In this document: positions 33,111 to 43,000 of the stretch, piece by piece | How positions within the stretch are numbered: position 1 is the first letter of the stretch | Layout of the letters: the number at the start of each line of letters is the position of its first letter | Assembly: GCF_030167915.1 (NCBI RefSeq) | Contig: NZ_JARGNB010000002.1 | Span: forward strand, 372,001 to 436,000 | DNA length: 64,000 bases | Direction of reading: 5' to 3' | Source of the DNA: Aquabacterium humicola | GTDB lineage: Bacteria > Pseudomonadota > Gammaproteobacteria > Burkholderiales > Burkholderiaceae_C | Notes under the pieces: generated by a model | What the model saw: the letters and a program-made list of their open reading frames with translations, nothing else | What the model was told of the DNA's origin: nothing | The model's database searches: none | Made by a program: the position numbers and the translations under genes

Positions 33111-35111
33111 ATGCCCACGTCCGGTACCGATCCCCTCGCGCTGCAGTCGTCGATCGATGACGGCCAGGGCGCGGGCGGCCGCGCGGGCGTCGCGCTGCAG
33201 GCCACCGACGAGCGCTACCGGCAGTTGGTGGAGAGCGTGGTCGACTACGCCATCTTCCTGCTGGACACCGACGGCCGCGTGGCGACCTGGAACCTGGGCG
33301 CCGAGCGCATCAAGGGCTGGCGCGCCGACGAGATCATCGGCCGCAGCTTCGAGACCTTCTACCCGCCCGACGTGGCCGCCAGCGGCTGGCCCCGGGAAGA
33401 GTTGCGACGCGCCAGCGCCGAGGGCCGCTTCGAGGACGAAGGCTGGCGCGTGCGCAAGGACGGCACGCGTTTCTGGGCCAGCGTGGTGATCACCGCGCTG
33501 CGCGATGCGCAAGGCGCGCTGCAGGGCTTCTCCAAGGTCACGCGCGACCTGACCGAGCGCCGCCTGCACGAGCAGGCGCTGCAGCAGAGCGAGGAACAGC
33601 TGCGGCTGATGGTCGAGTCGGTGCGCGACTACGCGATCTTCATGCTCGACCCCGACGGCCATGTGCTGACCTGGAACGCCGGCGCCGCGGCAATCAAGGG
33701 CTATGCCGCCGACGAGGTGCTGCTGCGCGACTTCTCGATGTTCTTCACTGCCGCCGACATCGCCGCTGGCAAGCCGCAGCAGGAGCTGCGGACCGCGCTG
33801 CGCGACGGCCGCGCGGAAACCCAGGGCTGGCGGGTGCGGCGCGACGGCACGCTGTTCTGGGCCAGCGTGATGATCACGCCGGTGCGCTCCGAGGACGGCC
33901 GGCTGCGCGGCTTCGCCAAGGTCACGCGCGACCTGACGGCACAGCGCCGGCTGCTGGAGCTGGAACACGCCAGCCAGCGCACCAACGAGTTCATCGCGAT
34001 GCTGGCGCACGAGCTGCGCAACCCGCTGGCGCCGATCCGCAATGCGGCCAACGTGCTGCAGCTGCAGCCGGCGCTGCCGGCCGCGGCGCTGCCGATGTGC
34101 CGCATCATCGAGCGCCAGGTGGGTCACCTGACGCGGCTGGTCGACGACCTGCTCGACGTCGGACGCATCGTCAACGGCAAGATCGCCGTCGAGCAAGTGC
34201 CGCTGGACTACCGCGACGTCGTGCTGGCGTCGGTCGACGTGATCCGGCCGCTGGCCGACGAACGCCGCCAGTTGCTGCTGCTGGGCGCGCTGCCGCCGGC
34301 GCTGCCGATGCGGGGCGATCCGACACGGCTGGCGCAGGCGCTGCAGAACCTGCTGCACAACGCGGTGCGCTACACGCCCGAAGGCGGCGAGGTCCGCGTG
34401 ATCGTGCGCGTCGAGGGCGCCAGTTGCGTCACCACGGTCACCGACAACGGCGTCGGCATCGCCGCACCCGCGCTGGAACGCATCTTCGACCTCTTTCACC
34501 AGGAGCCTGGCGCCGAGCGTCAGCCCTCGCAGAGCGGCCTGGGCATCGGACTGAGCCTGGCGCGGTCGCTGGTCGAGCAGCACGGCGGCATGCTCAGCGC
34601 GCACAGCGAGGGCCTCGGCCGGGGCAGCAGCTTCACGATGGTGCTGCCGCTGCGCGAGCCCGCGGCCGACCTGCCGGCGACCGCCGTGGACGCCGTGGAC
34701 ACCGCCGCACCGGCGCCTGCCACGGCGACCCGCCGCGTGCTGGTGGTGGACGACAACCGCGATGCCACCGACACGATGCTGCGCTTCCTTCAATTGCTGG
34801 GCCACCCGGCGCGCGGCGCCTACGACGGCGACGAGGCCCTCGCCGCGGCCGAGACGTTCGCGCCGGAGCTGGTGCTGCTGGACCTGAACATGCCCGGCAG
34901 CGACGGGTTCGCCGTGCTTCGCAGGCTGCGCGAGAGGGGCGGCGCCGCGGTGTACATCGCCGCGATGACCGGATATGGCCAGGCCGGCGATCGCCGCAAC
35001 ACCGGCGAGGCCGGCTTCCAGGCGCACCTGACCAAGCCGGTGGGCGCCGAGCAGTTGCTGGAAGTGCTGCGCGCCGCCGCCGATGCGCGCTGGCAGGCGG
35101 CGCCGGGCTGA
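33111..35111 (+). CDS. Soluble hybrid histidine kinase with two PAS domains
   Basis: 666 residues, no membrane segment. PAS 1 covers residues about 32-150 and PAS 2 about 160-280, each ending in GFxKVTRDLT. HisKA follows with His300 in LAHELRNPLAPI, then HATPase_c (LLHNAVRYTPEGG, GVGIAA, GLGIGLSLARSLVEQHGG) and a C-terminal receiver with Asp591 in LLDLNMPGSDG. The two PAS modules are near duplicates. It probably senses redox or small ligands in the cytoplasm. Its 3' end runs into the 28-bp repeat array. Confidence 0.92.
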   Translation: MPTSGTDPLALQSSIDDGQGAGGRAGVALQATDERYRQLVESVVDYAIFLLDTDGRVATWNLGAERIKGWRADEIIGRSFETFYPPDVAASGWPREELRRASAEGRFEDEGWRVRKDGTRFWASVVITALRDAQGALQGFSKVTRDLTERRLHEQALQQSEEQLRLMVESVRDYAIFMLDPDGHVLTWNAGAAAIKGYAADEVLLRDFSMFFTAADIAAGKPQQELRTALRDGRAETQGWRVRRDGTLFWASVMITPVRSEDGRLRGFAKVTRDLTAQRRLLELEHASQRTNEFIAMLAHELRNPLAPIRNAANVLQLQPALPAAALPMCRIIERQVGHLTRLVDDLLDVGRIVNGKIAVEQVPLDYRDVVLASVDVIRPLADERRQLLLLGALPPALPMRGDPTRLAQALQNLLHNAVRYTPEGGEVRVIVRVEGASCVTTVTDNGVGIAAPALERIFDLFHQEPGAERQPSQSGLGIGLSLARSLVEQHGGMLSAHSEGLGRGSSFTMVLPLREPAADLPATAVDAVDTAAPAPATATRRVLVVDDNRDATDTMLRFLQLLGHPARGAYDGDEALAAAETFAPELVLLDLNMPGSDGFAVLRRLRERGGAAVYIAAMTGYGQAGDRRNTGEAGFQAHLTKPVGAEQLLEVLRAAADARWQAAPG

Positions 35112-35126
35112 ACGCCTGCCGCATCA

Positions 35127-35252
35127 GGCGGCGCAGCTGCGGGTCATCCGTAACGGCGGCGCAGCCGCGGATCATCCGTAACGGCGGCGCAGCCGCAGAT
35201 CATCCGTAACGGCGGCGCAGCCGCGGATCATCCGTAACGGCGGCGCAGCCGC
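35127..35252. repeat. 28-bp tandem repeat, four copies plus a partial copy
   Basis: Units start at 35127, 35155, 35183 and 35211, with a 14-base partial at 35239. The unit contains two small dyads, GCGGC-gca-GCCGC and GGATCATCC. Read on the minus strand, each unit repeats the end of the SRPBCC gene including its TGA stop. Confidence 0.9.
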
Positions 35253-35677
35253 CGGTGGCGGTGCGCGAACACCGCGCGATACACCGGCAGCAGCAGCCAG
35301 GCCAGCCCCGGCAGCCGGCTCTCGACGGTGACCCGGTCGGTCAGCACGCAGCCGCGCGGACTGGCGCGGGTGCTGCGTTCATGCCGCCAGCGGCGGTTGG
35401 TCCACGAGGTGGATTCCTCGACGAAGCCTCCAGCCGGGTTCACCGACTGCAGCTGCAGCGCATGGCGGTCGACCGGCAGCAACCCGAACAGCAGGATCCA
35501 GCTGCGGAACAGCACGCGGCCCGTCTGCCATGCGTCGAGCGGGCCATCGCGCCAGCCGGGCGGCGCGGTCATGTGCACCAGCGGGTTCAGCTCGGCATTG
35601 ACCGCGCGCATCGACATGCCGGCCCAGAAGGCTTCGGGCGGAATCGGCAGCTCGGATTGTTGGGTGAACTGCGGCAT
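35228..35677 (-). CDS. SRPBCC-like protein
   Basis: 149 residues of the START/Bet v1-like fold: FTQQSELPIPPEAFWAGMSMRAVNAELNPLVHM at the start, WILLFGLLPVDRHALQLQSVNPAGGFVEESTSW and ending VYRAVFAHRHRRLRRRYG. It probably binds a hydrophobic ligand; the function is unknown. The terminal codons for RRRYG and the stop lie inside the first unit of the 28-bp repeat array, so the array grew from this gene's 3' end. It is the second gene of an operon with trhA. Confidence 0.7.
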   Translation of the reverse strand: MPQFTQQSELPIPPEAFWAGMSMRAVNAELNPLVHMTAPPGWRDGPLDAWQTGRVLFRSWILLFGLLPVDRHALQLQSVNPAGGFVEESTSWTNRRWRHERSTRASPRGCVLTDRVTVESRLPGLAWLLLPVYRAVFAHRHRRLRRRYG

Positions 35678-35704
35678 CAGGCCTGCCGCCTCGCGCGGGC
35701 CGCG

Positions 35705-36349
35705 TCACGCATGCCAGAGCGCCGCGAAGAAGTGGCAGGTGCTGCCGCCGATGACGAACAGGTGCCAGGCGAAGTGCGCGTAGCGCAGCTTCGAGTCCAG
35801 CAGGAACAGCACCGCGCCGACGGTGTACGACAGGCCGCCGGCCACCAGCCAGGCGATGCCCGCGGGCGCCATGCGCTCCACCAGCGGCTGCGCGGCGATC
35901 AGCGCCACCCAGCCCATCGCGACGTAGAGCCCGGTCGACCACAGCGGATGCTTCAGCCGGTCGAACAGCTTGGCCGCGATGCCCAGCCCCGCCGCGGCCC
36001 AGACGATGCCGAACAGCGTCCAGCCCCAGGCGCCCCGCAGCACGCCGAGCACGAAGGGCATGTAGCTGCCGGCGATGAACAGGTAGATCGACGCGTGGTC
36101 GAGCCGGTTGAACCAGCGCTTCGCCGCGCCGGCCGGCAACGCGTGGTACAGCGTGGACACCAGGTACAGCACGATGGCGGTGCCGGCGAAGAGGCTGGCG
36201 GCGATCACGTTGGCGGCGCTGCCGCGCACGGCCGCGTGGTGCACCAGGATCGGCAGCGACGCGATTGCCAGCAGGCAGCCGATGCCGTGGCTGATGGCGT
36301 TGGCGATCTCCTCGCCGAGGGTCTGGTCGCGGAGGGTCGAAGCGGTCAT
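35705..36349 (-). CDS. trhA: Hemolysin III / TrhA family membrane protein
   Basis: 214 residues with seven membrane helices. It shows the family residues ANAISHGIGCLLAIASL, YLVSTLYHALP, RLDHASIYLFIAGSYMPF and the C-terminal HLFVIGGSTCHFFAALWH, whose His residues belong to the predicted metal site shared with adiponectin receptors. In E. coli the protein helps membrane fluidity homeostasis. It lies 27 bases upstream of the SRPBCC gene. Confidence 0.9.
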   Translation of the reverse strand: MTASTLRDQTLGEEIANAISHGIGCLLAIASLPILVHHAAVRGSAANVIAASLFAGTAIVLYLVSTLYHALPAGAAKRWFNRLDHASIYLFIAGSYMPFVLGVLRGAWGWTLFGIVWAAAGLGIAAKLFDRLKHPLWSTGLYVAMGWVALIAAQPLVERMAPAGIAWLVAGGLSYTVGAVLFLLDSKLRYAHFAWHLFVIGGSTCHFFAALWHA

Positions 36350-36496
36350 CGGAAGTACCTTCGGGCTGCGCCCTCCGGTGTTCGCCCTTCGGGCGGCCGT
36401 GCGGGCTCACGGGACGAATCGTAGACGATGGTCCCGGCCGGTCATTACCTCGCAGGTCATCGCGCGCGGCGCGTGGAGCCGCTAGAAACGCGGTCC

Positions 36497-36871
36497 ATGC
36501 GCTACGTCATCCCGCTGATCCTGGTCCTCGTCGCCCTCGTCCACCTGCTGCCGCTGGCCGGCGTGCTCGGCGCCTCGCAGCTGCAGGACCTGTACGGCAT
36601 CCCGGTCGCCGAGTCCAACCTCGAGATCCTGATGCGCCACCGGGCGGTGCTGTTCGGCCTGCTCGCCGCAGGGCTGCTGTGGGCCGCCTTCCGTCCGGAC
36701 CTGCGCACCGCGGCCCTCGCGGCGGGCGTCGTCAGCGTCGGGTCGTTCGTCTGGCTCGCCTGGTCGGTCGGGGGCGCCAACGCGGCGTTGCAGCGGGTGG
36801 CGTGGGTCGACGTGCTGGCGCTGGCGCTGCTGGTGATCGGGGCGGTTCTTCACGCGGTGCACGAGGGTTGA
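36497..36871 (+). CDS. Hypothetical four-helix membrane protein
   Basis: 124 residues with four hydrophobic segments (residues 3-22, 48-66, 72-92, 100-119). LQDLYGIPVAESNLEILMRHRAVLFGLLAAGLL is the conserved loop of an unnamed family sometimes mislabelled phosphopantetheine adenylyltransferase; no nucleotidyltransferase motif is present. No clear ribosome site. Confidence 0.7.
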   Translation: MRYVIPLILVLVALVHLLPLAGVLGASQLQDLYGIPVAESNLEILMRHRAVLFGLLAAGLLWAAFRPDLRTAALAAGVVSVGSFVWLAWSVGGANAALQRVAWVDVLALALLVIGAVLHAVHEG

Positions 36872-36929
36872 GGGTGCCGGCCGGGTGTCGCATGACAATC
36901 GCCTCCATCACCACCACCGGATCCACGTC

Positions 36930-37427
36930 ATGCGCCGCCTCTCCACCTTCGCCATCGCGCTGCTGGCCAGCGCCTGCCTGCATGCCGCACCCGCGAGCGT
37001 CGAGTCGGTCGAGACCCTGCTGCAGCTGTCGCGGGCCGAGGCCTCGATGGAGGCGTCCTACGCCGGTGTCGAGCAGCTGATGCGCACGTCGATGAGCGGC
37101 ATCACGCAGGGCAAGCCGCTTACGGCCGAGCAGCAGCGCGTGCTCGACGCCGCCCCCGCGAAGTTCACCGCGGTGATGCGCGAGGAGATGAGCTGGGCGA
37201 AGCTGAAGCCGCACTTCGTGAAGCTCTACGCCGAGACCTTCGACCAGGCCGAGATCGACGGCCTGATCGCCTTCTACCGCAGCCCCGCAGGCCAGGCCTT
37301 CATCAACAAGATGCCGGTGGTGGTGCAGAAGTCGATGGCGATGACCCAGACGCTGATGCAGACGCTGATGCCGAAGATGCAGGCGGCGATGCAGGAGGCG
37401 ATGCAGGAAGCCCGGATCGCGAAGTGA
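36930..37427 (+). CDS. DUF2059 exported protein
   Basis: 165 residues with a signal peptide (RRLSTFAIALLASACLHAAP). The mature part has the DUF2059 pattern, VKLYAETFDQAEIDGLIAFYRSPAGQAFINKMPVVVQKS, found in periplasmic proteins of unknown role. The C-terminus is Met/Gln-rich (MQAAMQEAMQEA). It is convergent with the lipoprotein gene ending at 37443. Confidence 0.85.
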   Translation: MRRLSTFAIALLASACLHAAPASVESVETLLQLSRAEASMEASYAGVEQLMRTSMSGITQGKPLTAEQQRVLDAAPAKFTAVMREEMSWAKLKPHFVKLYAETFDQAEIDGLIAFYRSPAGQAFINKMPVVVQKSMAMTQTLMQTLMPKMQAAMQEAMQEARIAK

Positions 37428-37442
37428 GCCGGGCGCCCGGCC

Positions 37443-38435
37443 TCAGCTCAGCGCCCCGCCGCTGCGCCAGGCCCGGCGAATCTGGTAGCCGCACTGCGCC
37501 GACGCGAAGCCTTCCTGCTCGCCGCTCAAGCGCTGCCGCGCGATGACGCCGTAGCTGCGCGTCCACGGATCGATCCACGGGTAGAAGCCGAATGCGCCGG
37601 GGCTGCTGAACGCACCGTCGCCGGCCTGCGGGTCGTCCTCGACCCAGTGCCCGAGCGCGTAGTGCCAGCTCAACGACGGCGGCACCGGCGTGTCGACGGC
37701 GTCGGCGCAGGTCAGCGGGTTGGTGCAGACCGCTTCGTCGCCCAGGCGCCGGCCGAGCAGCAGGCTGCCGTCGAGCAGGCGGCGCAGGAAGGCGCCGTAC
37801 TGCGTCGCGCTGGCGATCAGCCCGCCGGGCGGCTGCGGCGCCGTGTAGATGAAGCCGAACTGGCCGATCTTGCCGCTCACTTCGGCCGTCAGCGCCGCCG
37901 GGCCGTAGGCGCCCAGGCCCAGCTCGTGGGCCTGGCGCTGCATGTGGCCGCCGTTGTAGAAGAACTTGCCGTCGTGCAGGCGGGTGTAGCGGCCGTTCGA
38001 GCCGGTGTCCAGGCAGGCGTCGACCGTCTGCGCGTCGTCGCACGACAGCGCGCCCATGCTGTGGTAGCCGCTGCGGAAGGTCAGGAACTTGACGTCGGCA
38101 TCGCTCAACACGCCGCCACGCCGCTGCACGACGTAGGCGCTCCACACCCACTTCGACGCCGAGGCGATCGGCATCGCGGTGGTCGCGCCCGGCGCGCCGC
38201 TGCCGACGCTGCCGCCGGCCAGCACGCCGCGGGTGTCGCCCACTTCCCAGTAGAACGGGCGGATCGCCTGGCAGGCCGGATGGGTCTGCGCGACGCGCGC
38301 GGCCAGCGCGCCGCCGTGGGCGATGCGCTCGGCGGTGCGGGTGGCTTCGCTGTCTTCGCTGCTGCCGCTGCCGCCGCAGGCGGCGAGCAGGGCGGCCAGC
38401 AGCACCAGGCTGCCGCCCCGGATCGGATGCCCCAT
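37443..38435 (-). CDS. Beta-lactamase-fold lipoprotein
   Basis: 330 residues. LVLLAALLAACGG gives a lipobox, so the protein is probably lipid-anchored outside the cytoplasm. SASK (SxxK) at about residue 95 is the class C beta-lactamase/penicillin-binding nucleophile motif, and KFFYNGGHMQRQ may supply the YxN element; WHYALGHW is a late conserved block. It may be an esterase or DD-peptidase rather than a resistance enzyme. An alternative GTG start lies two codons upstream. Confidence 0.72.
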   Translation of the reverse strand: MGHPIRGGSLVLLAALLAACGGSGSSEDSEATRTAERIAHGGALAARVAQTHPACQAIRPFYWEVGDTRGVLAGGSVGSGAPGATTAMPIASASKWVWSAYVVQRRGGVLSDADVKFLTFRSGYHSMGALSCDDAQTVDACLDTGSNGRYTRLHDGKFFYNGGHMQRQAHELGLGAYGPAALTAEVSGKIGQFGFIYTAPQPPGGLIASATQYGAFLRRLLDGSLLLGRRLGDEAVCTNPLTCADAVDTPVPPSLSWHYALGHWVEDDPQAGDGAFSSPGAFGFYPWIDPWTRSYGVIARQRLSGEQEGFASAQCGYQIRRAWRSGGALS

Positions 38436-38659
38436 GTCCACGCTCCCCTCGTTCGAATGGGGTTCATTCGAGCGACGTCATGTGAGCGGCGTGTTGCCAC
38501 GACGTCCTATTGCGTGAATCAAATGACAGAGTGCACTTCAAGCTAGGGGTATCGGGTCTCGTCCTTTACCGGGTGCTCGTCTTCATTGATTGTGTGGAGG
38601 CCGCTCGCGTTCTTGGCGCGTACGCTACTCGCCGTGGTGCCATGGGGAACGTGCGAGTG

Positions 38660-40054
38660 ATGAGCGAAAGTGGCTGGCGCAGGCTGCTGAGCCAGATCAG
38701 CGAACGCCTCGTCGTTCCTGTCATCGGCCCGCAGCTGATGGTGAGCGATGACAGCGAGCGGAACCTCCAGCACGATCTCGCGCAACGCCTTCGCGTGCTG
38801 CATGACCTGGACACCGCTGAACCCCTGCCTCGATACCGCGAGCTCAATGCCGTCGTCAGCGAGATTCGGCAGAAGAATCCGCACACGAAACTGCAGGACG
38901 TGTACGGTGATGTCTGTGATCTGATTCAGGAGATCCTTTCGAACCCCGGCCTCGTCATCCCCGAACCGGTTCGGCAGATCGCCGAGATCGCCGACTTCGA
39001 TCTGCTCGTCACCCTGACGCCCGACGACCTGCTTGCGCGTGCGTTGCGGCGCCGGATTGCGGTCCGGGAGATCGTTCATTCACCGTACCTGCCCACCAGC
39101 ATGAAGGATGCGGACCTGCCTGCCGATTGGCGGGAGCGCCAGGCCGAGGTCCACTTGCTGTACCTGTTCGGCAAGGCCAGCCAAGCGCCGCAGTTCGCCA
39201 TTCACGACGAGGACGTTCTCGAGTACGCGCACAACGTCATAGCGAGAGGTAGTCATTCTCGCGAGCGGTTCTTCGGCGAACTTCGCGATCGCAACCTTCT
39301 ACTGCTGGGTTCGAACTTTCCGGACTGGCTCGGCCGGTTCTTTCTGCGGGCCACCAACAAACAGCGGCTGCTGGCGGACAACAACAAGCGCGACTGGCTG
39401 GTCGACGAGCCGCAGGGGGATGGCGGGCTCACGCTCTTTCTGCGCAGCTTCAGTCACGACACGGAAGTACTCACCAATCAGTCGCCACGTGCGTTTGTCG
39501 CCGAACTGCACAGGCGCTGGACCGCCGCCCATGCCGTCCGCGAAGAGCAACGTGCCCTCGCGCGAGCCAGCGAGTCGGAGGCAGCGGCGCAGCAGGCCCT
39601 GTTCTTCATCAGCTACAGCCGGACCAGGGACAAGGTGGCGGCCGAGGCCCTTGTCTCCTATTTGCGCAACGACCTGCGGCTGTCCGCGCAGGAAGTCTGG
39701 TATGACAGGAACGCCATCGAGCCTGGCGACCGCTTCGCACGAAGCATTCAGGCCGGCATCGCCAGTTGCGAATACTTCATCCCGCTCATCTCCCGTGAAT
39801 CGGATGCTCTGACGGAAACCTACTTCCGGCGGGAGTGGAAGGCCGCGATCGATCGTGAACAGGCGATCATGGGCAAGACCTTCATCGTGCCGCAAATCGT
39901 CGACGCGGACTTCGTTCCGAACGGCTATCGCAACGTCCCACCGGAGTGGATCAACGGTCTTCACTTCGGCCATTGCCCTGGCGGCGTGCCGACCACGGAT
40001 ACCGCTGCGCATCTGAAGAAGCTGGTGCGTGCCTTTCGCGAGACAGGGCAATGA
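38660..40054 (+). CDS. SIR2-like / TIR domain protein, putative defence effector
   Basis: 464 residues. The N-terminal 300 follow the SIR2-like layout of bacterial immune proteins: LVVPVIGPQLM near residue 15, then FDLLVTLTPDDLLARAL, an HLLYLFGKASQ block and LLLLGSNFPDWLGRFFLR. The usual GAG, TTNxD and HG residues are replaced, so it may not cleave NAD. Residues about 315-460 are a TIR domain: ALFFISYSRTRDK, VWYDRNAIEPGDRFARSIQAGI and YFRREWKAAID with Glu392 at the TIR NADase glutamate position. The start at 38660 (MSESGW) matches family starts; 38642 is an alternative. It overlaps the next gene by ATGA. Confidence 0.8.
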   Translation: MSESGWRRLLSQISERLVVPVIGPQLMVSDDSERNLQHDLAQRLRVLHDLDTAEPLPRYRELNAVVSEIRQKNPHTKLQDVYGDVCDLIQEILSNPGLVIPEPVRQIAEIADFDLLVTLTPDDLLARALRRRIAVREIVHSPYLPTSMKDADLPADWRERQAEVHLLYLFGKASQAPQFAIHDEDVLEYAHNVIARGSHSRERFFGELRDRNLLLLGSNFPDWLGRFFLRATNKQRLLADNNKRDWLVDEPQGDGGLTLFLRSFSHDTEVLTNQSPRAFVAELHRRWTAAHAVREEQRALARASESEAAAQQALFFISYSRTRDKVAAEALVSYLRNDLRLSAQEVWYDRNAIEPGDRFARSIQAGIASCEYFIPLISRESDALTETYFRREWKAAIDREQAIMGKTFIVPQIVDADFVPNGYRNVPPEWINGLHFGHCPGGVPTTDTAAHLKKLVRAFRETGQ

Positions 40055-43000
40055 GCGCCGTCGCCGCCGCAGCCGTCCTGCCCGCGGCACCGAGTGGCGT
40101 GCGACTGACGAGCGACAACCCTTGGCCGGGACTGGCTGCTTACGACGAGGACTCGAGTAGCTACTTCAAGGGGCGTCGTTCAGAGAAGCTCGAACTCCTG
40201 CGGTTGGTGACCCAATTTCCTCACGTCGCGCTCTATGGCAAGTCAGGCTTGGGCAAGAGCTCCTTGCTGCAAGCCGGGCTCTTTCCGTTGCTGCGCGAGA
40301 AGAAGACGTACTTGCCGGTCTACGTGCGGCTGAACCTCCATGCCGACTCGCCACTGCCGCCGATGGCGCAGGCGATGCAGGCACTCCAGGACGCGCTGTG
40401 CTCGAGCGGCGCCGAATTCACCGAGCCCGCAAAGGGCGAGTCGATCTGGCACTACTTGCATCGTCGAGACCTCGAACTTTGGAGCGTCGACAACTATCCG
40501 TTGACTCCGGTGCTGGTATTCGACCAGTTCGAAGAGCTTTTCGCTCCACGGCAGGGCGGATTCTTCGATGCGGCGAGCGTCATGAACGCTCTCGGCGACC
40601 TGATCGAGTCGCGTCTGCCCGAGGAGCTTTCGGGGGTCACGGTCGAGCGCAGCCGGCTGTCCGCCTTGGACCTTCAGACCCAGCGCTATCGGACGCTGAT
40701 CTCGTTCCGCGAGGACTACCTTCCGATCCTGAAGAATTGGGAACGCGGCATTCCGAGTCTGCTGCGAAACTTCCTCGCCCTGCGGCCGATGTCGCGCAGC
40801 CAAGCCACCGAGGCGGTCAAAGAGCCTGGCGAGCGCGTACTGGCGCCCGGCATCGAGCATGACATCGTCGAGTTCGTCGGCAACCTCGACAACGACACGC
40901 AGGCCGTCGACGCGGAGGTCGCCATCGAGCCGGTACTGCTGAGCCTGTGCTGCACGCAGCTCAATACGCGCCGTGCGGCGGGCAGGCTGATCGACGCCGA
41001 TCTGCTCATGTCGTCTGGCGCCGACATCCTGCAGGACTTCTACCGATGCGCCCTGGCGGGCATGCCGGACAGGGTGCCGCGCTTCATCGAGGGCCACTTG
41101 GTCCAGGGCAAGCGCTACCGCGCGAGCTACCCGGTCGATCTGGCGGTGCAGGACGGACACCTGCACCGAGACGAACTCGCGCTGCTGACTGACAAGCGCC
41201 GGTTGCTGCGCGTGGACCCGCAATCGGGCGTCGACCGTGTCGAGTTGATCCACGACCGGCTGGTTGGCGTGGTGGTCGCGGCGCGCGACCTCCGGATGAG
41301 CGAGGCGGCGGCAGAGGCGGCAGAGGCACAGCGGCAGCGCGACCGTGAAGTGGCGGAAGCGGCCGCAGAAGGCGTGCGCCGAAGGGCCGAAGCGCTTCGC
41401 CTCAAGAAAGATCGAAACCGGCTGATCGTTGCGCTCGGGCTGACATCGGCATTTGCCCTGTTCGCCGTTGTGCAGAGCGTTCGCCTGCAAGGCAGAACCG
41501 AAGAGGCGGACGCCGCGGCAGCGACAGCAACGCGGGCCGCGTCCCAGGCGCAGGCGGCTGCCGCGGAGGCGCAGGTGCAACGGAATATCGCGCACCAGCA
41601 GACCGCACTTGCGCAAGCGCTGGCGCAGAAGGCCGTCGAGCAGCAGGAGAACGAGCGTCGCCTGCGCGCGACGGCCGATGAGCAGCGAGATCGCGCGGAG
41701 GCCGCGGAAAGAAAGTCTGCTGCGGTCATGCGGCAGGCTGTTGCACTCAGGGTTGCCACGGAGGGGCAGGCCACGTTGGCAGGTGTGCGGCCCGGCAGCG
41801 ATCGTCAGGCCTTGCTCATGCTGGTCGCGGCGCATCGGATAGCACCCGAGTTGCCTGCGGTGAAGGGCCAACTGTTGGAAACCATCAAGAGCACCGCCCG
41901 GATGGAGCGCTTGATCGAGACCGGCAGTCGCACGGCCATCTTCACGCCAGACGGAAGAGGAATGGTGCGCGTGGATTCGGCAGGGCGGATCGGCATGTTG
42001 GATCTTGCCAAGGGTGCGTGGCGCGGGTTGTACGCCGGTGCGCTCGATGCGGCACCCGCTGCGGCGGCCGGCGACGGGTCATCCGCTACGTCGCAGGTGA
42101 TCGCCATCAGTCGCGATGGACGTCGTGTCGCGGTGAGCGATGACTTCAACGTCGTCGGCCTTTGGGATGCGCAGTCGGGAAAGCTGATCGCTCGCATGGA
42201 GGGCCATGAGAACACGGTGCACGCCCTGGCATTCAGCCCGGATGGCGCTTTGCTCGTCTCGGGCGACGAAGATGGCACTCTGCGCTGGTGGCGGACCGAA
42301 GATGGTCGCGAGACTGGTACTTGGTCGGATCCGAAGGCGACGAGTATCTATTCAGTGGCTTTCAGTCCAGACGGCAAGCTGCTGGCATCGGGTGCCGACG
42401 AGGGTCAGATCAGGTTCTATGACGCACCGGGGCGCGCTGCGCCCGGCCTCGGCGCGCTGGTTCACGGCGAAGGGGCGGTGCGCGCGTTGGCGTTCAGCTT
42501 CGACGGCCAACGGCTCGCATCCGGCGGCGACGACAAGGCGCTGCGCATCTGGGATGTCGCGAGCGGCAAGCGCCTGCATTCCGTCACGGCCCACGAGGAC
42601 GCCATCACCAGCGTGGCTTTCAACTCGGATGGCCGTGTCGCTTCCGCAAGTGACGACAAGCTGGTCCGGGTGTGGCAGGGGGAGCGGCGAGTCGCCGAAC
42701 TGAGAGGCCATGACAGCGCGGTGCGTCACGTCGCGTTCAGCCCCGACGGAGCACGGCTGCTGTCGACGGGCGACGATGGAACGGGTCGCGTCTGGCTGGC
42801 AAGGACGTGGATCCCGGGGGAGTCCTTGTTCCGTGCGTTCAGACCAGTCTCGCTGGTCCGTTTCGATGAGGATGGCATCGCGGTGAGCGTGGTGCAGGAC
42901 GATCTCACCAGCCTGACGTGGGACATCACGGGATCGCGCATGAACAGGCCCACGACGCGCATGGACGGCGGCCCGTGGACTCCAGTGGCCTTTGGGCCTG

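Noticed and set aside
35127-35252. CRISPR array
   Set aside because: The 28-bp units abut directly with no spacers between them; this is a simple tandem repeat.
36497-36871. Phosphopantetheine adenylyltransferase
   Set aside because: Relatives sometimes carry that name, but the sequence is four membrane helices with no nucleotidyltransferase motif.
37443-38435. Antibiotic-resistance beta-lactamase
   Set aside because: Only the SxxK motif is clear; the lipoprotein signal and divergent body fit a general serine hydrolase of the fold better.
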